NCBI GenBank assembly: GCA_023387335.1 | Contig: JAEWIF010000025.1 | Span: forward strand, 1 to 43,868 | Length of the DNA stretch: 43,868 nucleotides | DNA from: Pseudomonadota bacterium | GTDB taxonomy: Bacteria; Pseudomonadota; Gammaproteobacteria; Burkholderiales; Burkholderiaceae_C | Reading direction: 5' to 3' | The notes under the pieces: generated by a model | The model's input: the letters and a program-made list of their open reading frames with translations, nothing else | Told to the model about the DNA's origin: nothing | Databases searched by the model: none | Program-made: the position numbers and the translations under genes | Shown here: in pieces, positions 23,821-31,127 of the stretch | Layout: every line of letters begins with the position of its first letter | Position numbering within the stretch: position 1 is the first letter of the stretch

Positions 23821-24465
23821 ATGTCGAACGGACCCCTGTTTTCGCTGCTGCTCACCGCCGTCGAGGCCTGCGCGACCCTTGCCTTCGCCTTGTCCGGCCT
23901 GCTGGCGGCCGCCCGCAAGGGCCTGGACGCGGTCGGCGTCTGCCTCGTGGCCGGCCTCGCGGCCTTCGGCGGCGGCACGCTGCGGGACGTGCTGCTCGAC
24001 CGCCGGCCCTTCTTCTGGGTGTCGCATTCCGAATGGCTGTGGGTGCTGCTGGCGCTGTGCGTGGCGGCCATGGCCTTCCTGCGCGCGCGGCATTTCGCGC
24101 CGACGGAAAGGGCGATGCAGTGGCCCGACGCGCTGGGCCTGGGCCTCTTCAGCGCCACCGGCACGCAGCTCGCGCTGGCGCAGGACCTGCCGGGCATCGT
24201 CGCGGTGCTGATGGGCGTCATCACCGCCACTTTCGGCGGCGTGCTGCGCGACATCGTGGTCAACGAGATCCCGACGGCGCTGCGCGACCACCGCCCCTAC
24301 GCGGTGTGCGCGTTCGTGGGCGGCTGGGTGCTGGTGATCGCGCAGCACCTGGGCGTGCCGCCGGGCGTGGGGCTGGTGCTGGGCGCGGCCTGCGCCACCG
24401 GGCTGCGGGTGCTGGCGCTCGTCACCGGCTACACGCTGCCGCGCTGGTCGTCGGGCGCGAGCTAG
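23821..24465 (+). CDS. TRIC/UPF0126 family membrane protein
   Basis: The 214-residue protein has seven predicted helices and two repeats of three helices, each with the signature glycine-rich kink and Arg-Asp (FGGGTLRDVLLDRRPFFWV, residues about 50-68; FGGVLRDIVVNEIP, about 139-152). This is the layout of bacterial TRIC-like cation channels (E. coli YadS/YicG group). It sits in the inner membrane and may conduct monovalent cations. No ribosome site stands out before ATG 23821. It overlaps the convergent VOC gene by 4 bp. Confidence 0.9.
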   Translation: MSNGPLFSLLLTAVEACATLAFALSGLLAAARKGLDAVGVCLVAGLAAFGGGTLRDVLLDRRPFFWVSHSEWLWVLLALCVAAMAFLRARHFAPTERAMQWPDALGLGLFSATGTQLALAQDLPGIVAVLMGVITATFGGVLRDIVVNEIPTALRDHRPYAVCAFVGGWVLVIAQHLGVPPGVGLVLGAACATGLRVLALVTGYTLPRWSSGAS

Positions 24466-24890
24466 AACGTGATCTTCACCGACGGCGCGCTGCGGCTCGC
24501 GTCGCCGTGGAACACGGCCTCGATGTTGTTGCCGTCCGGGTCCAGCACGAAGGCGGCGTAGTAGCCCGGGTGGTAGGGCCGCTCGCCGGGCGCGCCGTTG
24601 TCCTTGCCGCCGTGGGCGAGGGCGGCCTTGTGGAAGGCGTCGACCATGGCCCGGTCCTTCGCCTGGAAAGCGAGGTGGTGGCGACCGGTCAGCACGCCCT
24701 GCGCGGCCGGGCTCCGGGCGGTCGAGACGAACAGTTCGTCCGCCCAGAAGTAGCCGTCACCGGTGCCGCCCATCGGGACGCCCAGCACCTCGAAGACCGA
24801 CGAGTAGAAGGCCTGCGAGGCGGCGAGGTCGCGCACGACCAGTTGCACGTGGTCGATGAGGCGGCCCCGGTGCAGTTCCATCGTTTCCAT
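24462..24890 (-). CDS. VOC/glyoxalase-fold protein
   Basis: The 142-residue protein starts at ATG 24890 with AAGGAG seven bases upstream. It shows one VOC domain with paired beta-alpha-beta-beta-beta halves: LIDHVQLVVRDLAASQAFYSS at the N-terminus and a C-terminal YYAAFVLDPDGNNIEAVFH. Candidate metal ligands are H14, H70-H71 (GRHHLAF) and E129. The family includes glyoxalases, dioxygenases and antibiotic-resistance proteins; this one cannot be assigned. It is 41 bp downstream of hmp on the same strand and might be read through from it. Confidence 0.85.
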   Translation of the reverse strand: METMELHRGRLIDHVQLVVRDLAASQAFYSSVFEVLGVPMGGTGDGYFWADELFVSTARSPAAQGVLTGRHHLAFQAKDRAMVDAFHKAALAHGGKDNGAPGERPYHPGYYAAFVLDPDGNNIEAVFHGDASRSAPSVKITF

Positions 24891-24931
24891 TCATTCGCTC
24901 CTTCTCGGACCAGCCGACGAAGGAGCGATTC

Positions 24932-26119
24932 TCACGCGGCCTTGAGCTCTTCCAGCGGCCCGAAGAACTCGTAGCGCAGGCGCTCGCGAGCGACGCCCAG
25001 CGCCAGTCCGCTCTGGAACACCGACTGCATGAACGGCTTGGGGCCGAGGAAGTAGACGTCGACGTCGCGATCGGCCGGCAGCTGGCGCGCCAGCAGTTCC
25101 CGCGTGAGCAGGCCGGTGGCATGCGGCTGGTCTTCGGGTCGCGGCTGGTCGTAGACGTACAGCACTTCCACGTTGGCGTGCTGCGCCGCCAGCGCATCGA
25201 CGCGCGCGCGGAAGGCGTGCACGCCGCCATGGCGCGCCGCGTGGATGAAGCGGATCGGGCGGCCGCTGGCCGCGGTGGCTTCCAGCATGCTCATGGCCGG
25301 CGTGATGCCGACACCGCCGGTCACCAGCACCAGCGGACGCTCGGCGTCGTTGGCCGCGAGCGTGAAGTCGCCGCAGGGCGCCTGCGCCCGCAGCACGGCG
25401 CCGGCCTGAGCCTCCTGGTGCAGCCAGTTGGACACGCGGCCGCCTTCCTCGCGCTTGACGCTGATGCGGTACCAGGGCTTGCCCGGCGCATCCGACAGCG
25501 AGTAGTTGCGGCGAACTTCCTCGCCGTCGACGTTCAGCACGAGCGTGAGGTACTGGCCCGGCACGAAGGCCAGCAGCGCCTGGCCGTCCACCGGCTCCAG
25601 GTAGAACGAGGTGATGAGCTCGCTTTCGTTCTCGCGGCGCGCGACGCGGAACTCGCGCGTGCCGCGCCAGCCGCCCGGCTGCGCGGCGTTGGCGGCGTAG
25701 ACCTGCTCTTCCGCGGCGATCAGCAGGTTGGCGAGCGCCGTGTACGCCTCGCCCCAGGCCGCGATGATCTCGTCGGTGGCGGCGTCGCCCAGCACTTCCT
25801 GGATCGCGCGCAGCAGGCAGGCGCCGACGATGGGGTAGTGCTCGGGCAGCACGCCCAGCGCGGCGTGCTTCTGGATGATGCGCGGCAGCGCGCCGGCCAG
25901 CTCGTCCAGGCGGTCGATGTGGGCCGCGTACGCCAGCACGGCGCCGGCCAGCGCGCGCGCCTGCGTGCCCTGGGCCTGGTGGGCTTCGTTGAAGAACGCC
26001 TTCACCTCCGGATGCTCGCGGAACATCAGCTGGTAGAAGTGCGTGGTGATCGCTTCGCCGTGCTGCTGCAGCACCGGCACGGTGGCCTTGATGAGGGCAA
26101 TGGTCTGGGGTGTGAACAT
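24932..26119 (-). CDS. hmp: Flavohemoprotein, nitric oxide dioxygenase
   Basis: The 395-residue protein starts at ATG 26119, where the family N-terminus begins (MFTPQTIALIKATVPVLQQHG). The globin domain has Y29, proximal H85 (QKHAALGV), Y95 and the E137/E138 pair. The FAD domain carries RRNYSLSD and GQYLTLVL, and the NAD domain VTGGVGITPAM and FLGPKPFMQSV. It oxidises NO to nitrate with O2 and NAD(P)H in the cytoplasm. A divergent norR and a sigma-54 promoter directly before the ATG (26132-26147) indicate NO-induced expression. With that promoter the mRNA would begin within about two bases of the ATG, so translation may be leaderless. Confidence 0.95.
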   Translation of the reverse strand: MFTPQTIALIKATVPVLQQHGEAITTHFYQLMFREHPEVKAFFNEAHQAQGTQARALAGAVLAYAAHIDRLDELAGALPRIIQKHAALGVLPEHYPIVGACLLRAIQEVLGDAATDEIIAAWGEAYTALANLLIAAEEQVYAANAAQPGGWRGTREFRVARRENESELITSFYLEPVDGQALLAFVPGQYLTLVLNVDGEEVRRNYSLSDAPGKPWYRISVKREEGGRVSNWLHQEAQAGAVLRAQAPCGDFTLAANDAERPLVLVTGGVGITPAMSMLEATAASGRPIRFIHAARHGGVHAFRARVDALAAQHANVEVLYVYDQPRPEDQPHATGLLTRELLARQLPADRDVDVYFLGPKPFMQSVFQSGLALGVARERLRYEFFGPLEELKAA

Positions 26120-26131
26120 GCCCTTGGCATT

Positions 26132-26147
26132 CCAAGATCCGTGCCAG
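26132..26147 (-). promoter_or_regulatory. Sigma-54 (-24/-12) promoter of hmp
   Basis: On the minus strand CTGGCACGGATCTTGG (26147-26132) matches YTGGCACG-N4-TTGC at all positions but the last (G for C). The GG and TTG elements have the required spacing. The expected start is near 26120, next to the ATG at 26119. The adjoining NorR-type activator gene and upstream sites make this the natural target. Confidence 0.75.
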
Positions 26148-26197
26148 CGCGAAGGCCCGCGCAAGTCCCTGTCGCTGCAAGGAAATTTTCCGGCGTG

Positions 26198-26253
26198 GTC
26201 CAATCGACAACGATGCCTGTTGTCCCCGCGACCACCGGCGTGGTCGAAAGCAC
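26198..26253. promoter_or_regulatory. Three GT-N7-AC sites: predicted NorR enhancer
   Basis: GT-N7-AC occurs at 26198-26208 (GTCCAATCGAC), 26222-26232 (GTCCCCGCGAC) and 26243-26253 (GTCGAAAGCAC). The third extends to the full GGT-N7-ACC described for Ralstonia NorR. Centres are 24 and 21 bp apart and lie about 80-130 bp upstream of the predicted hmp start, the right place for a sigma-54 enhancer. E. coli norVW likewise needs three sites. Sites 2 and 3 fall inside the first codons of norR. Confidence 0.65.
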
Positions 26254-27787
26254 CACGCCCGCCTCTCCGAATCCCCTCGCCGAATCCGACCGCTACCAAC
26301 AGCTGCTCGCGGCAGCCCGGCAGCTCGTCACCTGCGATGCCCTCGCGCTGCTGCGCCTGGACGAAGCCGTGCTCACGCCCGTCGCCGTCGACGGCCTCAG
26401 CGTCGAGACGCTAGGCCGCCGCTTCGTCGTCGCCGCGCATCCGCGCCTGGCCCGCCTGGCGGAAAGCGACGGCGTGCTGCGCTTCGCGCCCGACTGCGGC
26501 CTGCCCGATCCCTACGACGGCCTGGTCGCCGGCCAGCCCGCCATCCTGCCGGTGCACGACTGCCTGGGCGCGCCGCTGCGCGTCGATGGCCGGCTCTGGG
26601 GCCTGCTGACGCTGGACGCGCTGCGGCCCGGCGCCTTCGACGACGTCGGTGCGGCCCAGCTGGAGGCCCTGGTGCGGCTGGTCGAGTCGGGCGTCGAAAC
26701 CATCGAGACGCTGCAGGCGATGGCGCGGCGATCCGTGCGCGAGCAGGCGCTGGCGCGCGAATGGCACACGGTGCACGCGCCGGCGCGCGAACTGCTGGGC
26801 ACCAGCCCCGCGATGCAGCGGCTGCGCGGCGAGATCGACGCGGTGGCCGCTTCCGACCTCACGGTGCTGGTGCTCGGCGAAACGGGTGTCGGCAAGGACC
26901 TGGTCGCGCAGCGCCTGCACGCCTCCTCCGCGCGCAGCACGCGGCCGCTGGTGCAGGTGAACTGCGCGGCGCTGCCGGAGACGCTGGCCGACAGCGAACT
27001 GTTCGGCCACGTGAAGGGCGCCTTCACCGGCGCCGTGCAGAACCGCCTGGGCAAGTTCGAGCTGGCCGACGGCGGCACGCTGTTCCTCGACGAAGTGGGC
27101 GAGTTGCCGCTGGCGATCCAGGCCAAGCTGCTGCGCGTATTGCAGAGCGGCGAAGTGCAGCGGCCCGGCAGCGACAGCGTGCAGAAGGTGAACGTGCGCG
27201 TGGTCGCCGCCACCAACCGCGACCTGCGCGCCATGATCGCCCAGGGCCGATTCCGTGCCGACCTCTACCACCGGCTCGCGGTCTATCCGCTGCAGGTGCC
27301 GCCGCTGCGCGAGCGCGGGCGCGACGTGCTCACGCTGGCCGGCGGCTTCCTCGAGGAGAACCAGCACCGGCTGGGCGCGCGCAACCTGCGGCTGAGCCCG
27401 GCCGCCAAGAACGCGCTGCTGGAACACCGCTGGCCCGGCAACGTGCGCGAGCTGGAGCACGTGCTCAGCCGTGCGGCGTTGCGCGCGTTGCACGAGCAAG
27501 GGCGGGGAGGGCGCTGGGTGGCGATCGAGCCGCGGCATGTGGCGCTGGAGCCTTCATTGCCCTCGCTCATGGCGCAACCGCTGCCGGTGGCCGCATCCGC
27601 CGTCGCGGGCCAGGGCCTGCGCGAAGCGACCGACGATTTCCAGCGGCGCTGGCTGCAGGCCTGCATCGCTCGCCATGACGGGCACCTGAGCCGCGCGGCC
27701 GCCGAAGCGGGCATGGACCGCAGCAACTTCCACCGGCTGGCGCGCCGGCTGGGCGTGATCGACCGGAGTAGCATGGGCCGCAGCTGA
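26213..27787 (+). CDS. norR: NorR/FhpR-type NO-responsive sigma-54 activator
   Basis: The protein has 524 residues from ATG 26213. The N-terminal GAF domain (about 25-165) includes DPYDGL and VHDCLGAPL; C117 aligns with the NO-sensing region of E. coli NorR, which binds a mononuclear iron. The AAA+ domain has Walker A GETGVGKD (222-229), the sigma-54 contact loop GAFTGA (269-274) and Walker B LFLDE (290-294). A Fis-type helix-turn-helix ends the chain (LSRAAAEAGMDRSNFHRLARRL). Pseudomonas aeruginosa has the same fhpR-fhp divergence. No ribosome site is evident at 26213 and the first 20 residues are not conserved, so the true start may be downstream (for example GTG 26240). Confidence 0.93.
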   Translation: MPVVPATTGVVESTTPASPNPLAESDRYQQLLAAARQLVTCDALALLRLDEAVLTPVAVDGLSVETLGRRFVVAAHPRLARLAESDGVLRFAPDCGLPDPYDGLVAGQPAILPVHDCLGAPLRVDGRLWGLLTLDALRPGAFDDVGAAQLEALVRLVESGVETIETLQAMARRSVREQALAREWHTVHAPARELLGTSPAMQRLRGEIDAVAASDLTVLVLGETGVGKDLVAQRLHASSARSTRPLVQVNCAALPETLADSELFGHVKGAFTGAVQNRLGKFELADGGTLFLDEVGELPLAIQAKLLRVLQSGEVQRPGSDSVQKVNVRVVAATNRDLRAMIAQGRFRADLYHRLAVYPLQVPPLRERGRDVLTLAGGFLEENQHRLGARNLRLSPAAKNALLEHRWPGNVRELEHVLSRAALRALHEQGRGGRWVAIEPRHVALEPSLPSLMAQPLPVAASAVAGQGLREATDDFQRRWLQACIARHDGHLSRAAAEAGMDRSNFHRLARRLGVIDRSSMGRS

Positions 27788-27799
27788 GGAGACGCCCCC

Positions 27800-29317
27800 T
27801 TGCCGACCTTCCGACTCCTGCTCCCGGTGCTCGCGATGGTCCTTGCCGCCTGCGGGGGCGCGACACATGCCGCCGAGCGCCTGGTGGTGGGCTCCAAGCG
27901 CTTCACCGAGAGCTACATCCTCGGCGAGATCATCGCCCGCACCGCGCAGAAGGCGGGCGCGCAGGCCGACCACCGGCCGGGCCTGGGCAGCACGGCCGTC
28001 GTGCTGGAAGCGCTCAAGCTCGGTTCCATCGACGTCTATCCCGAGTACATCGGCACCATCGAGACCGAGATCCTCAAGCTGCCGCCGGGCAGCAGCCCGG
28101 ACAGGATCCGGCAGGAACTGCGCAAGGCCGGGCTGGCGTTCGCGGTGCCGCTGGGTTTTTCCAACGGCTACGCGCTCGCGACGACGGAGCGCGTGGCGCG
28201 CGAGCGGTCGCTGCGAAGCATCGGCGACCTGCGGGCCCATCCCGAGCTGCGGGTCGCCTTGTCCCAGGAGTTCATCGGCCGCGCGGACGGCTGGCCCGGA
28301 CTGGCCAGGCAGTACCGGCTGCCGCACAAGCCCACCGGCATCGATCACGGCATCGCGTACGAGGCGCTGGCCGCCGGCCGCATCGCGGTGACGGACATCT
28401 ACACGACCGATGCCAAGATCGCCGAACTCGGGTTGACCGTGCTGGAGGACGACGCGCGCTACTTCCCCAGCTACGACGCCGTGCTGCTCTACCGCATCGG
28501 CCTGCCCGAACGCGCGCCCGGAGCCTGGCGCGCGATCCGCCAGCTCGAAGGCCGGATCGACACGAACCGCATGATCCGAATGAACGGCGAGGCGGAACTG
28601 CGCGGGCGTTCCTTCGCGGCCATCGCCGAGGACTTCGTGGAGGGCCGGTCGGCGCCGCCCGCCGACACCAGGGCAGCGCAATCGCGCCGCGGACTCTGGA
28701 GCCGCCTGTTCAGCGACGACCTGGGCCGGCTCACGCGCGAGCACATCGGCCTGGTGGCGGCGTCGGTCGCGATCGCCGTGCTGCTGGGCGTGCCGCTGGG
28801 TGCCGCGGCCGCCGCGCGCAGGGAACTGGGGCAGCCGATCCTGGCCGCGGTGGGCGTGATGCAGACGATCCCGTCGCTCGCGTTGCTCGCCGCGTTGATC
28901 CCGCTGCTCGGGCGCATAGGAACGGTCCCGGCCATCGTGGCGCTGTCGCTCTATGCGTTGCTGCCCATCGTGCGCAACACGGCGCTGGGGCTCGACCAGG
29001 TCCCCGTGGGCCTCAAGCAGGCCGGCCTGGCGCTGGGGATGACGACGCCGCAGCGCTGGCGCTACGTGGACTTCCCGCTGGCTTTTCCCGCGATCCTCGC
29101 CGGGGTCAAGACGGCGGCCATCCTGACGGTGGGCACGGCGACGATCGCCGCCTTCATCGGCGCCGGCGGCTACGGCGAGCGCATCGCGCAGGGCCTGGCG
29201 CTCAACGACGGCACGGCCCTCCTGGCCGGCGCCATCCCCGCGGCGGCGCTGGCGCTGGCGACCCAGCTGGTCTTCGAGCTGCTGGAGCGCTGGGCCGTGC
29301 GGCGCGGCGGAAGCTGA
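27800..29317 (+). CDS. Fused osmoprotectant (betaine/choline-type) ABC binding protein and permease
   Basis: The 505-residue protein starts at TTG 27800, eight bases after GAGGAG, 12 bp downstream of norR. A lipobox-like signal (LAMVLAAC, C18) precedes an OpuAC-type binding domain (residues 27-285: VVGSKRFTESYILGEI, RPGLGSTAVVLEALK, DVYPEYIGTI). A BPD_transp_1 permease follows (about 312-500) with the EAA-like loop VGLKQAGLALGMTTPQRWRYV. Binding domain first and permease second is the reverse of many OpuAB-AC fusions. No ATPase gene follows, so an OpuAA-type partner must be encoded elsewhere. Likely ligands are glycine betaine, choline or similar quaternary amines. Confidence 0.88.
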   Translation: MPTFRLLLPVLAMVLAACGGATHAAERLVVGSKRFTESYILGEIIARTAQKAGAQADHRPGLGSTAVVLEALKLGSIDVYPEYIGTIETEILKLPPGSSPDRIRQELRKAGLAFAVPLGFSNGYALATTERVARERSLRSIGDLRAHPELRVALSQEFIGRADGWPGLARQYRLPHKPTGIDHGIAYEALAAGRIAVTDIYTTDAKIAELGLTVLEDDARYFPSYDAVLLYRIGLPERAPGAWRAIRQLEGRIDTNRMIRMNGEAELRGRSFAAIAEDFVEGRSAPPADTRAAQSRRGLWSRLFSDDLGRLTREHIGLVAASVAIAVLLGVPLGAAAAARRELGQPILAAVGVMQTIPSLALLAALIPLLGRIGTVPAIVALSLYALLPIVRNTALGLDQVPVGLKQAGLALGMTTPQRWRYVDFPLAFPAILAGVKTAAILTVGTATIAAFIGAGGYGERIAQGLALNDGTALLAGAIPAAALALATQLVFELLERWAVRRGGS

Positions 29318-29324
29318 CTTCCCG

Positions 29325-30764
29325 TCACGAGGGCCGCGCCGCGCCGTGACGCAGCCGCAGCGTGCTGAACGCGGCGGCGACGCCCGCCAGCACCGCCGCC
29401 GACGCGAGCGCGATGACCGGCCCGCGGCCGTCGTGGACGCCCACCAGCCCGAAGATCACGCCCACCATCACCGCGCCGACTGACTGGCCCGTCAGGCGCG
29501 CCGAGCCCAGCATGCCGCTGGCCGCGCCGGCTCGCGCGAGCGGGGCGCTGGTGATGATGGTGTGGTTGTTGGGCGACTGGAACAGGCCGAACCCCGCGCC
29601 GCAAAGCACCAGGCGCCACGCCATGTCCAGCGCCGAAGGATGCGCCGGCAGCGCGGCCAGTGCGGCCAGGCCGAGCGCCATCGAACCGAGCCCGATGCCG
29701 CCCAGCAATCCGCCCGGATGGCGCGCGATGAGCCGTCCCGCCACCGGCGCCAGGCACACGGTGGCCAGCGGCCAGACGGTCATCACCAGGCCGGCCTGGA
29801 GGTGGCTGCGGCCCTGGCTTTCGAGCAGCAGGAAGGGCAAGGCCACGAAGGCGAGGCTCTGCGCCGCGAACGCGGTGACCGAGGTGCACATCGACAGCGC
29901 GAACACCGGGATGCGCAGCAGGTCCACGGGGAACAAAGGACGCGGCTGGTCCAGCTGCCTGCGCACGTAGAAGAGGCCGACGCCGAGCCCGGCCGCCAGC
30001 AGCAGGATGCCGGCGGTGGCGGGCACCGGCGCGCGCTCGGTGCCGGCCCGCGCGCCGATCGCGTCGGCGCCCAGGAACACCAGCGAGAACATCAGGATGT
30101 TGAGGGCCGCGTCGGCCAGCCGCAGCGGCCCCGCCGAGTGCCGCGGGCTGTGCGGCAGCGATCGCCGGCCCAGCCAGAGCACGAGGAGGCCGAGCGGAAG
30201 GTTGACCGCGAACAGCCACTGCCAGGAGGCGACGGACAGCACCGCCGCGGCGACGGTGGGACCGGCGACCGACGATGTCGCCACCACCACCGAATTGAGC
30301 GCGATGCCGCGCCCGAGCATGCTGGACGGATAGATCAATCGCACCAGCGCCGAGTTGACGGCCATCATCCCGGCCGCTCCGATGCCCTGGATGGCGCGTG
30401 CCGTCGCGAGCTGCGGGATGCTGGTCGCGGCGATGCAGGCGAGCGAGGAGATCGTGAACAACGCCAGGCCACCGAGATAGACGCGGCGGTAGCCGAGCCG
30501 CTCGCCCAGGCTCGCGAACGGCAGCAGCAGGCCCAGGGTGGCGAGCTGGTAGGCCGTCACGACCCAGACCGACGCCGAGGCGGACGCGCCGAGGTCGCGC
30601 GTGATGTCCGGCAACGCCAGGTTGACGATGCTGCCGTCGATCACCGAGACCGCGATGCCCAGCAGGCTCGCGGCCATGGCCCAGTAACGATCGGGAAGCG
30701 GCAACCCATCGGGCGCGGCCGGCGTGGGTGTCGAAGCTTGCGCGCCGCTGTTGTCTTGGCTCAC
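29325..30764 (-). CDS. MFS multidrug/solute exporter, DHA2 (EmrB/QacA) type
   Basis: The 479-residue protein has 14 predicted helices. DHA2 motifs are DGSIVNLALPDI in helix 1 and GERLGYRRVYLGG (motif A). Motif C-like glycines occur around TSSVAGPTVAAAVLSVASWQWLFAVN. It is a proton-driven exporter of drugs or organic solutes in the inner membrane. The GTG at 30764 is the only sensible start, with no clear ribosome site. The gene stands alone, convergent with the osmoprotectant gene (7-bp gap), and no TetR or MarR regulator adjoins it. Confidence 0.9.
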   Translation of the reverse strand: MSQDNSGAQASTPTPAAPDGLPLPDRYWAMAASLLGIAVSVIDGSIVNLALPDITRDLGASASASVWVVTAYQLATLGLLLPFASLGERLGYRRVYLGGLALFTISSLACIAATSIPQLATARAIQGIGAAGMMAVNSALVRLIYPSSMLGRGIALNSVVVATSSVAGPTVAAAVLSVASWQWLFAVNLPLGLLVLWLGRRSLPHSPRHSAGPLRLADAALNILMFSLVFLGADAIGARAGTERAPVPATAGILLLAAGLGVGLFYVRRQLDQPRPLFPVDLLRIPVFALSMCTSVTAFAAQSLAFVALPFLLLESQGRSHLQAGLVMTVWPLATVCLAPVAGRLIARHPGGLLGGIGLGSMALGLAALAALPAHPSALDMAWRLVLCGAGFGLFQSPNNHTIITSAPLARAGAASGMLGSARLTGQSVGAVMVGVIFGLVGVHDGRGPVIALASAAVLAGVAAAFSTLRLRHGAARPS

Positions 30765-30860
30765 CGCGGAAGTCTACGTCGGTGCGCGCACTGGCTCGAT
30801 CGGGCTACCGGCGGGCGGAAGAGTTCGGCCCCTGCCCAGAATGGGTGCACGGAGGTTCGT

Positions 30861-31037
30861 ATGGACAAACACGGGCCCGCGCCGCACGTCCTGGTCTTTT
30901 ATTGGTGCGTGCTGCTGATCGACGTGACGTCGGTGCGACTGGGGAGGGCACTGGACCGGGCGTTCGCGCGCAAGAGGCGCCGCCGGCGCGACCCGGCCGG
31001 TGAACGGGTCCCCATCTTCATCAGGAAATCTTCATAA
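30861..31037 (+). CDS. Short hydrophobic-basic hypothetical peptide
   Basis: This 58-codon frame starts at ATG 30861, five bases after GGAGG (30851-30855). It has a hydrophobic stretch (VLVFYWCVLLIDV, residues about 10-22) followed by a strongly basic run (RKRRRRR), the look of a single-pass membrane peptide with a cytoplasmic basic tail. There is no family match. Support comes from the ribosome site and the non-random layout. The rest of the 363-bp span between the MFS and oxygenase genes holds only a promoter at 31057-31085. Confidence 0.4.
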   Translation: MDKHGPAPHVLVFYWCVLLIDVTSVRLGRALDRAFARKRRRRRDPAGERVPIFIRKSS

Positions 31038-31056
31038 GCACTGAAGAACTTCGCGC

Positions 31057-31085
31057 TTTTTCCTGATCGGAGGCGCCTCTAGACT
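31057..31085 (+). promoter_or_regulatory. Candidate promoter of the Fe/2OG oxygenase gene
   Basis: TAGACT (31080-31085) is a fair -10, 17 bases downstream of TTTTTC (31057-31062), a poor -35. Transcription from about 31092 would give a 36-base leader with AAGGAG at 31114-31119. Confidence 0.35.
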
Positions 31086-31127
31086 TTCCTTGCACCGGCC
31101 CGAGACGCCGCACAAGGAGATTCATCG

